Positions 25,167 through 36,348 of a stretch of DNA of 64,000 nucleotides are shown here, in pieces. This DNA is from Ramazzottius varieornatus. Its lineage: Eukaryota; Tardigrada; Eutardigrada; Parachela; Ramazzottiidae. The position numbers and the translations under genes are program-made. The stretch covers positions 5,138,629 to 5,202,628 of the forward strand of contig BDGG01000001.1 of the NCBI GenBank assembly GCA_001949185.1. The letters run 5' to 3'. The number at the start of each line of letters is the position of its first letter. Positions within the stretch are counted from its first letter, which is position 1. The notes below the pieces were generated by a model. It saw nothing but the letters and a program-made list of their open reading frames with translations, did not search any database and was not told where the DNA came from.

Positions 25167-25859
25167 CCCTCCCGCGGAAAAATTGTTAGTCTAATACCAT
25201 TCAAGACATCTTCGAAGAAGGTTCGGGAAACAAGACCGAAAATAATTACATAAGAGGACAGAAATGAGAGTGTTTTCGGTATTTTACTTCCTATGATAAC
25301 GACGATCACCGTATCTCGTAATCTGACAGCTCTGCGCGTTGATTCCCGCAGTAAGCTACCCATGCCGTAACGCAGCAACCTGCAGGTTCCGCTATGCATG
25401 CATGGTCATTTATCCTACGTCTCGCATTCTCGTCATCTGTCTTTTTGCAGAATTTTTTGCTTTCGACTTCTCAGGCTCTTCCAAAGATCTTCATATTGGA
25501 CACAGCGCGGTCATGGTCGCAATGCACGCTTGCCGACAAAAAATACATCCGCTTGCGAAGCAACGTTCAGCCTGCAGTGTTGGTTCAAGCTCGAAGGTCT
25601 TTTTGACGAGATACGATAAAAAGTCCAGTTTGGTGAAGAACGGTTCCATAGTTTTAGGTCGAGGTTCTCGTCTTTCAGTCTTCCGGTGGGCAGACTGACG
25701 ACTGACGAGCTCACACGTCACCATCAAAGCTGTCGTTGACGGACCATACATGTGCATTGATGAGCTGCTAAACCGAGCACTGCTGAGTTGATTGACGATG
25801 AGCACTGAGGCTGATTGATACACAGGGGGTTCAACAAGTTTTAAAGCTGATTTTGTTTC
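25167..25859. other. SPEF2 upstream region, no separate gene seen
   Basis: The upstream side of SPEF2. Open frames on both strands (for example 25491-25823, minus) lack recognisable domains and ordered splice sites. The promoter of SPEF2 should lie here, but no confident core elements were identified. The right part grades into the mariner remnant. Confidence 0.35.
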
Positions 25860-26390
25860 AAATTACTGGTTCGTCCGAACCTCTCAACTTTTCAAAGTAA
25901 GCACCACCAACCTCTATGCAACGTGTATATGGAGAAACCCAGTCGTTAAACATTTCGCGGTAAAAATTTTTCATCAAAAGAAGCAAGGGCGTCATCGCCA
26001 GCGCTATCGAGCTCCTCTTCGGTCGAAAATGTATTTCCCCTTAAGAGACCTTTCAGTTCTGGAAACAGCCAAAAATCGCAGGGAGATAGATCTGGAGAAT
26101 AACGGGAATGAACAACAGTATCGAGTTCCCGCTCGGCCAGAAATTCCGCTGTTGCAAGTGCGCTGTGTGACTTATCGTGGTGAAGCAGTTTCCCCGAATC
26201 CCGGCTTTCGACGTCTGTTTCTCAGGATCTCACACAGAGGTTTCAAATAGTTTTCGATGAAAGACGCAGCATTTACCGGCGGTTTACCAGGTAGCTTTGC
26301 TCTGAGAATAACTCCTTTCCGATCCTGGACAAACTTCCGATCCAGGAGTGTTGGTGGACAACACATTGCATGAAGGAGAAAAGCGAAGAC
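25860..26390 (-). mobile_element. Mariner-like transposase remnant
   Basis: Reading the minus strand gives DRKGVILRAKLPGKPPVNA, then a stretch ending HSALATAEFLAERELDTVV, then SRYSPDLSPCDFWLFPELKG and LLRGNTFSTEEELDSA. The YSPDLSPCDFWLFP block is the signature of the third catalytic Asp in mariner (DD34D) transposases. Stops and frame changes occur downstream (25950-25870) and the N-terminal half is missing or unrecognisable, so this is a fossil. It lies upstream of the SPEF2 start. Confidence 0.75.
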
Positions 26391-27309
26391 TAGAAACAAA
26401 CTCGCGAAAAAATTTTAAATGTATCCGAAAAGGGACAAGTCATACTTCCACACCTGATATTACCCATATCGATGGGTAGCATTAGAGGACCAGGCTTCAC
26501 TGCGAATACTCGACGGGATGGCGACCACATGGCAGAGACACGAACTGAAGTCAGGACGAAAATCCATTTTGAAAGTCTTGAAAGGCCTACTGAATTGGGC
26601 CGAGCGCGCGACCACTGGTTAGGTTTGTTCTCATGAACAGCGTGACAGCCTTCTCCCAGTCCGGACACAGCCTACTCACATTATCAAGTCGAGCGAAGCG
26701 ATGTGTTTTTAAAGGGGTTGCTGGGCATGTTTAGTTTGACCACAAAGGAATGGCACTTTCTGGGGCGGATTCGGAGCCAAACATATTGCCCCTGGCTGGC
26801 GCGCTGAACCGGATCCAGAATTGGTGCTTGCATGTGTAGTTGATTCCTATCACGCAGCTGCATGCACAGTTATGGCCATTTACGCCCCTCTGTACATGTA
26901 GGTGCATGCACTGAGCTCGGCTTGTCAGGGGTGTGCCCTTGCTAGTGTCTATCACCTGCAGCACTATGGAATCGAAACGATTGCAGCACACACCGACCGG
27001 ATCGAAAGTGCAGAGAAGATTCCAGCTATGCCCACGTTCAACGGACAAGAAAACGAGAGCAGTGTGTTCGTTCTGTAATATCACTCTCTGTTAACTGCAC
27101 CACAAGTCCATTGAAATTGTAACTTGTCCTGAGTGTGAGAAGAATAGCTTCACGTTGTATTAGTAAACTTGGGCAGATTGATTGTTCTTCAGTCCTGTGT
27201 TTCCCCGATGAAGTGGTGAATTAAATGAATACTACACATGATATCATGCGCCGGTTAGAATGGGGACGTTGCTGTTGGTCAAGGGGCGGTGGCGCTAGTT
27301 TTAAACCAG

Positions 27310-27385
27310 TCAGAAACTCCGGGATCTTTTCGCACCCCATGGTTCAATTTTGACATAAAACACGTGGTGCTGCATGTGTTATTCA
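27310..27385 (+). repeat. Dispersed repeat, second copy at about 7345-7425
   Basis: Both places share GGGATC, then CCCCATGG and a following TCA-rich stretch with AACACxTGGT-type sequence, in the same order and spacing with mismatches. This points to a dispersed, diverged repeat family rather than chance. Confidence 0.5.
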
Positions 27386-27833
27386 AGCACGAAGTACTTC
27401 GTACGCACAGTGATGTACAAGGCCGTTCTACGTAAAGGGACGCTTTTGTTTGAACTCACCAGACAGAACGATTTTGCCCTGAAGGAGGACGGAAAATCGG
27501 GGCAGTTGCCCGGACCTTCGTTATCTATTGCTCCATGAAGTTCAAGGCAGTAGCAAAGACCCAGCAGTAATTCACTGATCAGTTGCTTCTGGGTGCTGTT
27601 TTCACCTTGGCCGTCAGCAGTGTGCGACTCTTCTCATTCCATCAAAGTTGTTAGGGAGACGGACTGAGGAAGGAATCACATTCACCACGGATCGTACCGG
27701 TAAGTTCGCTGTCTGTTCTGTAGCGCACCTCCTGAAATCAGGGATCCGCTTCATTTCCAATCCAAAACCAATCTCGACCACTGGTCAGGAGTAGTTGAAC
27801 TATTTGCATGGGAAAGCCCACTGGAGACTGGAT

Positions 27834-27980
27834 GAGGCTGGGCGAAGCGAAAATAAAGATTTTCGCCCGTTTCAGCCGCGCCGAAAGTATTTTTGATCAA
27901 CGAATCAGCCGCACACGCAGCGCTGTTTTCGCTGCGGCGAAGATCGGCGAGAAGTTTTATTTTTGATTCACTGAGCCTTA
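27834..27980. repeat. Short MITE-like imperfect inverted repeat
   Basis: The ends (from 27834 inward and from 27980 inward) are partial reverse complements over about 35-50 bp, sharing AGGCT, AAAATAAA and TCGCC blocks. No coding sequence lies within the roughly 147 bp. Confidence 0.45.
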
Positions 27981-28820
27981 TCTACTCAAAGCTCCCCATG
28001 TTGTCCTCAGCAGTATGCTGAGATCGCTTGGACGGGAAAGAAAAGTGCTGTGCTGAACAGTTTAATTTCCACAACTAATGGATTCTGCTGAAGGAGCCTC
28101 ACACAGACGGTATAGTGCCTGCTCTAAAACACGGTGATTTTTCGGGCTAATCTCCTCACGGAAACTGGTCATACAGTGCAATTAGAGGCCTTGTAATTTG
28201 CATAGATGGTTTGAGTGAACAACGATGGGTGGCCATCTCGGCAACCATTAGCTTTCAGTTTGACGGGTGGTTGTAAGGGGATTCAACACCTGCTTGACGC
28301 TATGAAAAAATTTATGATGCGGTTGACAGCGTTACACGTTTTCAGACAAATGGGTATTTCCACATGAGAATGCGTCCAAAGTGTTTTGGCTTCGGATCTG
28401 TCTTTTGTGACATCAGGTTTTGCGAAACATCAAACTGCACTACAGATTCGATTTGCCGCACTTTGCCGCCGTAATGAGACCGGAACGAACGGCTGAACTT
28501 TATTGAGTTACAACTCGGGAAATGCAGGGGCTTTAACGGCGAGTCTTTCCAGTTTTTTTTAGTGTAGGTAAAAGTCGCATTTGAGTTTGGCCTCAGGGTG
28601 CAGAAACTTCGGCCCGATCCTCGAACACTTTGGTCTGAGACTGTTAGGACGCATTCTCATATGGAGATACCTAGATTTCAGATTAACTCTAACATAGCAG
28701 CTGTCAAACAGGGAGATCTCCAGCGGTAACCAATAAGCCCGTCTTTACTGTACATTCCCTTCGTGACACAACTGTAGAAAAATCGGTGCGTTCATGATTG
28801 TGCGATATCTACGTTTGTTC

Positions 28821-28848
28821 TGACCTCACGAGTTCAATCGTGAGGTCA
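28821..28848. repeat. Perfect 11-bp inverted repeat, 6-nt loop
   Basis: TGACCTCACGA at 28821-28831 and its exact reverse complement at 28838-28848. The outer half-sites read TGACCT and AGGTCA, an everted nuclear-receptor-like arrangement; any binding role is speculation. Confidence 0.7.
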
Positions 28849-31021
28849 AAACACGTGTGTAAATAGTAGTCTGGTATGTAATCGTGTGCAACGAAGAAGT
28901 TCGCAGTCCGCAGGCCGATTTCGACCGAAATTCTAAACCCATGTCTCACCAATAGGGGCTGCTGCTGTGCACACGCGCACATACTTGGTGTGTTTGCGCA
29001 TGCTGTTCATGCGGTTCAACCTGCGGTTTAGCCGATTCATAAACGGCCGGCCAAAAGTTTACCTCAGTAACACCCGCGATTCCCTTCTTGTCTCGCACTG
29101 GGAGATATTTTCACAATTTGTAGACGGACAGGATGGATTTTCTTTTACGCCATAGTGAAGCCGGTTGTTTTGATCATATAATGGGCCTGACCGGCTTCCG
29201 ATGGAGAATATTTGAAAACACTATTCGATGACATATTCAAAAGTTGCGCGATTAACAGTTACAAATCGATGTCCCTTGGGCCGAGTGCCGGCCATGCAAA
29301 ATCGTCAGTCTACCGCAGCCAGGGGCGGATGACCCATAAGGCTGACGAGACGCAGCCTGTCCCCTCGACCAAATACTCAGTCTCGACAGGATGGAAATTT
29401 GGCCGCAAGACAAGCCGAAGAAATGGGAGCCTCATGAGGCAGGTCGTTCACTCGATCAAATTTTAAATATTTCCGAGCAGTTTTTCACGTTTTTGAGGTT
29501 TTCAAACCTCCAAAATCGCAAAATTTCAAATAAAAATGTCCAGTCGCAGTTTACAGTAACAGAGTTTCGAAACTGAGGTGCATTTTTGGCATGGTCGCTT
29601 TAGAAAGACATCGGTCTTCAGTTGAACGCACTATGCAATGGTTCCAGTTTTGAAGGCTTCGTGAGGCTCGCCTTAGATTTCCGTCAGCCTCGGGGCTCAA
29701 ACACACGATTTTCCCAGCCTTACAGGGTGATCAGCCTTACCCATCCTCCGGACCGCAATCCCCCCCTGACCGCAGCAACCCTTATTCGGGTCATTTTACC
29801 CTACCGTGTTGGTGGAGCCTTGGCATCATCTGCAGCTGCACAGCTGAATCCGCACGCGCTTAATTTTGATTCAAGTATTTTCAAATTACTGTTTTTGGTA
29901 TGCAATGCCACAACTGCAGACACAGTTTATCCGACTATCACAGAAGGTTTGAATCAGGAAAGAATGGATTTGTGACCTACTCAACAAACAGCAATCGCGA
30001 CCCTGCAATGTACTCGGCAACTGGGAAAACGACTTGTAAGCTATGTCAACCATATGTCGTCCATCATATGGGTTTCCACGGCCCGATTTGAGCCTCGCAG
30101 GGATGAGCAGTTATAGGATTTGGTTTCGTCCGCTTCTTTAAACATCAAATACGCTAAAAAGTTTGCTAAAGTCGAATTTTACGTGATAAATTTCACGGAC
30201 CCAGTCCTCTACCAGTTTGGGCTAAAACTCCGCTATTTCCGCTGTGGCTTGCTATCGCTTCGCTCTGGATAGTTCTGAGTGTGCCCATTACCGCTATAGT
30301 TTCGCTATATGAAGAAAGTTATTTCGGACTGGGTGATTTGGTCAATGGCAAAAACTGTTCAGGAATCGATTTTTTCATCTGGGGCAGTTAGGGGCGAGTT
30401 GAAACGGCTGATGCAGCCTTCGTGCAAAGCTCATGGGCGGCAGATGACCATTAAGAGATATCACTTCGGCAGATAAGGGTCCTACAGTGGTTATGACTGA
30501 ACTTTGAACTATCGCGAGTGAGCGAACTGAGGCCTTTCTTTGCCTTTATTTTGAGAACGTCACGTCGTGATGAAAGCTCGTACAGCACAAAGTCGACAAC
30601 AGTGATTCATACGAACGTACAAGACGAAGAGTATAGAAGGTTGAGACCAAGATGGGGAGCCTGCAAACGATCTAGGAAGAATCGTTATCTTGTGTGGCAC
30701 AGTTTTCATTCCTGTTGGCGAGTAATTTGCGCCACATCATCCCGAGATCGTTGTCCATGAGTACCTCGATAAGCGGGCATTACTGCAATGTCATAATAAC
30801 GGTATGGGACAAAGCACACTCAGTGTGAAGCTAATGATGAACAGATGATCCTCCGGTACGGATAATGGTCCGGATACGGTGGCGGACCCTGAAACAAAAA
30901 TAAAACATCAGTCTCAGACAATATTCAAAAATATTCATATATCGATACGAACGTAAAGTCGAAGGAAGAAAAATTCGAAGGGATGCTGGCATTTATACAT
31001 GTGGCGGCGTACTCTGCTCCA

Positions 31022-31633
31022 TCAACCGCGTGCAACCTGTCCAGGGCGTGGCAAGGTGGGAACGTTCTGCATGGCCAGCATCACATCGCGCTGGTGGACC
31101 TGGAGAGCGTTGATTCTGCCACGTGAAACGCGGACGGTGGCGGAAAAAGCACACCAAGACCAAAGCTGCGACGAGAGCTCCAGCAGCGATTCTGTATATG
31201 GAATGGTCGTCCATCAATGATCGCTTCTGGACATCGCAGCGGTGTTCCATCATGTTGTAGAACTCCTGGGCATATTCCACCCTTTTCACGCTAACCCGGT
31301 CCGCTGTCATGAAGTTCCCGTATCGCTGACTAATCATCTGCAACATAGCACCTCGCACGATCACCAAGGATCTCGTACAGTAATGAGACCTCAGAAGCAA
31401 ATTTTTTCCAAAAATATCTGAAGGAAATGATCATAAACAGAATTTAGTACTAGACTGTTAAGTTATCGTTTTACTCAGTAGACTTACATGCTCCATCCCT
31501 TTGAGCATAAGGTGACAGCTGACAAGATTTGTGGAGCCACTCTGTGGAGTTAGGATAGCAAGTTGCCGAGTCCTCCTTCCGCCAGAACCATAACCATGAC
31601 GAAGGCAAACAGAACAACGCCGGCGGTGTCCAT
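31022..31633 (-). CDS. Small membrane protein, paralogue of the gene at 54.4 kb
   Basis: The best exon starts at 31337 after a TTGCAG acceptor and encodes VEYAQEFYNMMEHRC, then SIYRIAAGALVAALVLV, a membrane segment. This aligns with VEYAKDFYAAMDQKC and LNIAVGAVVVLMVI in the plus-strand gene at 54392-54991. The C-terminal part INALQVHQRDVMLAMQNVPT, in another frame, parallels LNHREVMVALRAQPNT there. The two frames can be linked only by a very short intron (about 37 nt, GT-AG) or by a frameshift. A possible first exon starts at ATG 31631-31633 with a hydrophobic run (VVLFAFVMVMVLAEG), but it meets a stop before a donor. The function is unknown; it is a one- or two-pass membrane protein family found only by comparison within this window. 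Confidence 0.55.
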
Positions 31634-32114
31634 GATTTATTCTGGGATTTAGGAAGCGGAGATACCGTAAACGAAAGAGTAGGAAGGGGAATTTCATGTG
31701 AGGAAATATGGCAAGTAGGACGAGAAACGTTCGACAAGTGGTTCTTTGTGTGACTGCACGGCGTTTGCGAACGTTTTACGTCTGAAAGTCGTAGTAACAC
31801 TCTTGTCTGTGATGAACCGGTGTGCGTCACCGTAACACTATGCTTCTACGCGTAGAAAAAACTGGAAGAAACATTTGATACGTTGGAGATCGCATCGTGC
31901 GACTTCCTCATTCTATCGAAAGCGCAGTAGGAAACATTTCTTGCTCGAAATTTATAGTCCGCACTGTTATAACCTTGCTTACAAGCTTGGCAATGGCGGA
32001 CAATTTGTTGAATCCCATTTGCAGCTATTTCCACAGGGAACCGGCAAAAGTAGGAAAACGTTATCCTGCAGTATGCAAAGGTTGTGGCACTTGTGTTATC
32101 AATTCCCACGTTCC
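31634..32114. other. Short intergenic region
   Basis: Between two minus-strand genes. Minus and plus open frames here (31471-31830, 31897-32277) have no recognised features. It may hold the upstream region of the small membrane protein and the 3' end of the next gene. Confidence 0.35.
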
Positions 32115-33371
32115 CTATCTGCTTGACCATAGTCGGCAAAAATGCTCGAGCACGTCTGCTGGCCACATGGCACTTGAGACAGCAGCCTCCGCCCAGCATG
32201 CACAACCCGAGATCGCACAAGCATCGTCCGTAGCACCAATGAACCCCTGGGTTTGGTTGTGTGTTTGCACCACTTGACCTCCAACACATGGCGGTTCACG
32301 TTTATCATTTCCCGGCTGTTGATTAAATGTCTGTTGTGTAGGCCGGTAATTGACCTGCTGCAGCTGCTGGGTAAACTTTCGCTGTTGTGGCTGATTGAAT
32401 CCCTGCTGCTAATTAAAAAAGTCACGTTCCCGATTATCGGACTCATGATACAGTGTAGGAGGACGATTGACCATACGAGGCGCACTAAAGCCCGGCTGGA
32501 TGTCACTAAAAGGCTCACCGGCCTGCTGGTTTTGTTTACCGCTGTACTTCTGTCGTTTGTTCTTGGCCAACGCTTCTAGACGCGGTGTGGCGAGATCGAT
32601 TCCCGGGTACTCTCGGAGAAATCTCGCCAGTTCTATGATGCCTGCCATGCACGCGCCCATTTGGTGCATGTCTAGCTCGAAGGATGTCACCTCAAAACCC
32701 TGCTTGGTGAACCTGATGTTTCCCCGCCCATCTATGTCAGTTTCGACGTTCCCGAATTCACACAAATTGGCTCTCCCCCAACTTGAGCTGTGCCATCAAG
32801 CTCTGCATCCATCCGACAAAGGTGTCAAAGTCGGATAGACTTAAACGCAGGGCTTCTTCCCCCGACCATGCAACATAGCCATTCTTCCTCTTAGAGTATC
32901 GGCGGAAGTCGAAAAAGAACAGCTCGTTCCAGTAGGAGAAACCGCCCGCAAAATCTTTTAGCTAAATATGATACGTAATGCCATGAGGATAGTACAGTGC
33001 GCTCGTTACAGCTGAAAAGTCTTTTGGCTGTTCAAGGAACAAATAGTATTAAATTATGCGCAATTCGAAGGTCAGCAAAAATTTTCTGAAACAGCCCAGT
33101 TCATGTCCATTTTATTCGCCACGTCTAGTACAACGAGTTTCTGAGTCGATCAAAAGTGGATGGTCCATTGATGAACACTTAAACTTGGTAATATGAATTG
33201 GACATGGTCCGAATCCAATTATTCGTCGAAAACTCCTACAATAGTACCGAAAAGTTAGCAGGTGGCAGCACTCACCGTGAACAGGACGTTGCGTGTGTCG
33301 AAGAACTTTAGCCAGTCGACTTGTGGCTGCTCCGGATTGTCTACTGCAATCGCGTTGTAGGTTTGGGCCAT
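32115..33371 (-). pseudogene. Unrecognised gene with frameshift and in-frame stop
   Basis: Exon 1 (33276-33371, ATG at 33369-33371) encodes 32 residues and ends at a GTGAGT donor. Exon 2 begins at 32961 in the same phase. It contains WNELFFFDFRRYSKRKNGYV and LRLSLSDFDTFVGWMQSL, a pattern loosely like the PC4 single-stranded DNA-binding fold (weak, not claimed). The frame shifts by one base near 32762 and continues with FTKQGFEVTSFELDMHQMG and IIELARFLREYP. After a TAG at 32407-32409 the same frame goes on into a Gln/Asn-rich tail (QQGFNQPQQ, FTQQLQQVNYRPTQQTFNQQ) to a stop at 32115-32117. Conserved-looking sequence on both sides of the lesions suggests a recently broken gene or assembly errors. 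No function is assigned. Confidence 0.45.
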
Positions 33372-33885
33372 GATGAATTTTATCGGACTGTAGCGAAGGT
33401 AAAGGGGGAGATCATGTCGCGGTCGGTGAGCGTTTGGTCGATGCGACGAAAAGTTCGGAACGTGTCGAGGATCGGACGGGGATGAAGGGCAGGAGCTGGC
33501 TCTACACGGATTTGGAAAAGCATAACGGATGGTTCGTCAGTAACGAGGAAGGAGAAATCTGGCAAAATAAGAAGCGAGGAGCTTGGCAAAATAAGCGGTA
33601 ATAGAGCTTGCAGCGATCACGTAAGAAACCGTACACTTCGTTTACTTCGACAAGGCTGGAAATCTGAACTTTGACTGAAACGTTCAAAGCAACGACAGAC
33701 ATGCCGGAAAATCAAGCTGATAAGAAACATTCCAGAGTTGAAGCTCCTTTATATGAATGCTTGACTCGGGAAGGTGGGTGTGATCGATTTCGAGTGTTGA
33801 CTACTTGAAATGTTCCATCTTTGTTTTACTACGCTGTCGGGGTGGTGCTTTTATTCCATCCTTCTGCCGATCATATTCCAGCTCA

Positions 33886-34077
33886 GGTCATGAACCTGTT
33901 GATGAACTTGTTCTCACAGAAATTACGACCTGTCGACTCATTGTCATAACGCTCACGACAGGTGATTCGACACTGCCCATAGGTCATGAACCTGTTAATG
34001 ATCTTGTTTGCGCAGAAATCTCAGCCTGTCATCCCATCGGCACAAAGGCTCACAGCAACTGACCAGACTTTTGTCAC
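33886..34077 (+). repeat. 96-bp tandem repeat that preserves a reading frame
   Basis: Copies start at 33886 and 33982 (period 96 = 32 codons). In the frame 33805-34062 the copies read GHEPVDELVLTEITTC and GHEPVNDLVCAEISAC. Differences are conservative in protein terms. The frame ends at 34062 and no splice partner was identified. Confidence 0.55.
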
Positions 34078-34323
34078 TTGTTATCGCTCCACGGTAAATT
34101 ATCCGGCAGTTGACACGTTTCATTTCACATGAATTCTCAGTGTTCACCGTTTCAACAAAAGAATGCTAAAAGTACATAAATTTCTCAAGTTAAATCCACA
34201 TCAAACGTCAGAAGCATCTGTAAACAAAAGCGAAAGAGAAATCTGAAGCACTGTACAGATTTGTCTGGGAAAGAACCTACCAAAAACCTGTACAATAAAT
34301 GAGTAAACGTCCGGGTTAGCACG

Positions 34324-35218
34324 CTATTCCGACTCAATCGAGTCAGTCTCGCCAATGCGCGACGCGTAAACAGCATTCGGGTTAACGAGACTACGGGAAC
34401 TGTGAAGTTCCAGTGCCTGATCCTTGCGAAACTTTCGACAAGCGAAGTACACCACACCGACAAAAGCCGCAACAACAATCACGCTTGCCACAACTCCCAC
34501 TGCCACATACACTGCGACCTTCCACGTTGGATCTAAAATTACAAAAAACCAAATCGACAATATTTAGAAACGTTTGAGAAAACGAAAAATACCTTGAGGA
34601 GCTTCGGAGGCTTGGCTGACATTATCCACACCGCTTTCATTGATGTATGGAATTATGGCATTAGTCTTGATGGAGGTGGTTGAGCGAGTTGTTGGTGCGG
34701 CGGTTGTAGTTTGAGCGACATTGGTGCTACTGTACAAGCATCCCACAATGGCAACTTCCGGCTGCTGCGATGGACACTCCAGGTCGGCATTGTTAGTTAG
34801 AACTAGCAGCTTCAATTTCGGGTGGGACATCAACAGCAAAGACACGTTCACGTGGCGAATCGAGTTGTCAGAAGCCAGGATCTGAAAATAATTACAACTA
34901 TTGGAATTTAAAATACACATTGTGAACATCTGTAAATGGTTGGTCACCCCATGCCATCCAACTTTATCCAGTGAGAACTTTAAAGTTGGAAACATTACAA
35001 TTTTGGGTGTCATGTCACGTATGTCAAGTCAGGTCAGGTCAGTTCGCAAACTTACCGTTCGGATACTCCCGTCAATCACTCCATCCTTCCCGCCCAAGCT
35101 TGTCAAGGCCATGTCACGGCAGTCAATCACCGCCTCCAGTTGACAGGAACACTTAAGCGGACAGGCCTGTTCGGTTCCAGCGAAGAACATCAACAACAGA
35201 GCGTACAGTAGCAGCATA
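34324..35218 (-). CDS. Type I single-pass membrane protein with LRRNT-like cysteine cap
   Basis: Three exons: 35056-35218, 34593-34881 and 34324-34532, all with canonical junctions (GTAAGT donor at the first). ATG 35216-35218 opens a signal peptide (MLLLYALLLMFFAGTEQ). A cysteine cluster (CPLKCSCQLEAVIDC) like the N-terminal cap of leucine-rich repeat proteins follows. A single LRR-like segment (LKLLVLTNNADLECP) comes next, then a Thr/Ser-rich stalk (TTTAAPTTRSTTS) likely to carry O-glycans. The transmembrane helix lies in exon 3 (VAVYVAVGVVASVIVVAAF). A short cytoplasmic tail begins CRKFRKDQ and ends acidic at the stop 34324-34326. A full LRR array is absent, so it resembles only the ends of an LRR receptor. 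A role in adhesion or signalling is inference. A short AGGTC-type tandem repeat lies in intron 1 (about 35026-35042). Confidence 0.65.
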
Positions 35219-36348
35219 TTGGGGATTCGGAACGTGACAACCTGCAACTAAAAGCAAGCAAACACTTGTTCGAAACTCGCGCATCATATCAGTATATCGC
35301 TGTATAAAGTGTGCCGCTCTGAGTGGGTACAGCAAACGACAATTGGTCAGCCCCGATCAACTCGCGCATATTTCCGGAACAAAGCTCATGTCACTGCACG
35401 ACACGGAAAAGTTATCGAAGTGAACACTCTCACCTCGATGGATGACTTATCCACCGTCAGAGATCCACCACCGATTCGGATTCCGTGCAGTAGACTTGGT
35501 AGAAGCTTTGAGCAGCTTGTGGAAGTTAGGGCAAAGCTTGGAAGCATCAAAGAAGACGGTAAAGTTGAATGGAATATCGCAGTACGGTGACTGCACTGGT
35601 CAGCAGTTTCCTCGACAGCCAGCGGTCAGCTTTCTCCAGGAAGCTCAGAACTTACTCCAAGAGGCCTGTTGCCCACCTCTACAGGCTAGCAAGCAGCCCA
35701 CGCTACGTCAAAGCAGAAAAGGACGTCCAGAAAAACAAGAAAATCAGAAGAAAGTCCAGGACAAAAATAATGCAAATGGTCACAGACACACTTGCACATT
35801 GTTCGTATGCAGGTGCGTGAGGATGCACCTCGGTATGGTATGAGCGTTAGCAGTGCATTCTGTTCCACTGGCCATGCGCCCTGTTATCTTAATAGTGCAT
35901 GCATGACTTCCGGCGCGCTTTCCCTTTTTCTTAATACAGTACAGTGAGGCATGTCATATTACGTGACAGTCCATTACCGGTGGACGAGGGGTGGTTTGAC
36001 GGCTGAAACGACCCTTGTCCACCAGCTACAGAGACAGAGAGAGCTCAAGCTAACAGCAGCGTAAAAGGTAGGTTTGAGTCAATCTGAGAAATCGACTTCT
36101 CACTCCAGCACAGGCGCACTAAATACCCTCCAACAACTTCCCCGATTTAATTATAGGGTACAAAATGGTGCGGGGTAATTGCCCGCTATCTGGCGACGTG
36201 TACTGCTAATGTCCCTCTGGAACACAAAATGACACTTCCGCCTTCCCTACAATTAGCGCATTCGCACATACGATAGCCATTACAGCCATGTTTTCATTTT
36301 GGGATCCTGCTTCGGCCATCGATATACGGTGGGGGAAGGTCGTGTGGA
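35219..36348. other. Intergenic, no supported gene
   Basis: Lys/Arg-rich plus-strand frames at 35442-35843 and 35569-35820 show no domain. No repeats beyond simple sequence were noticed. Confidence 0.35.

Larger units (their letters stand above)
26391..31021. other. Gene-poor 4.6 kb with scattered repeats
   Basis: No gene is supported. Items seen: a segment at about 27310-27385 resembling 7345-7425; a short imperfect inverted-repeat element at 27834-27980; and an 11-bp perfect inverted repeat with a 6-nt loop at 28821-28848. Reading frames up to 117 codons on either strand show no family resemblance and mostly overlap one another. The region has the look of old mobile-element debris. Confidence 0.4.

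Noticed and set aside
28821-28848. Nuclear-receptor response element
   Set aside because: Half-sites fit, but one palindrome in gene-poor DNA is expected by chance; kept only as an inverted repeat.
35442-35843. Lys/Arg-rich plus-strand gene
   Set aside because: Overlapping frames of similar length and no motif; probably compositional.
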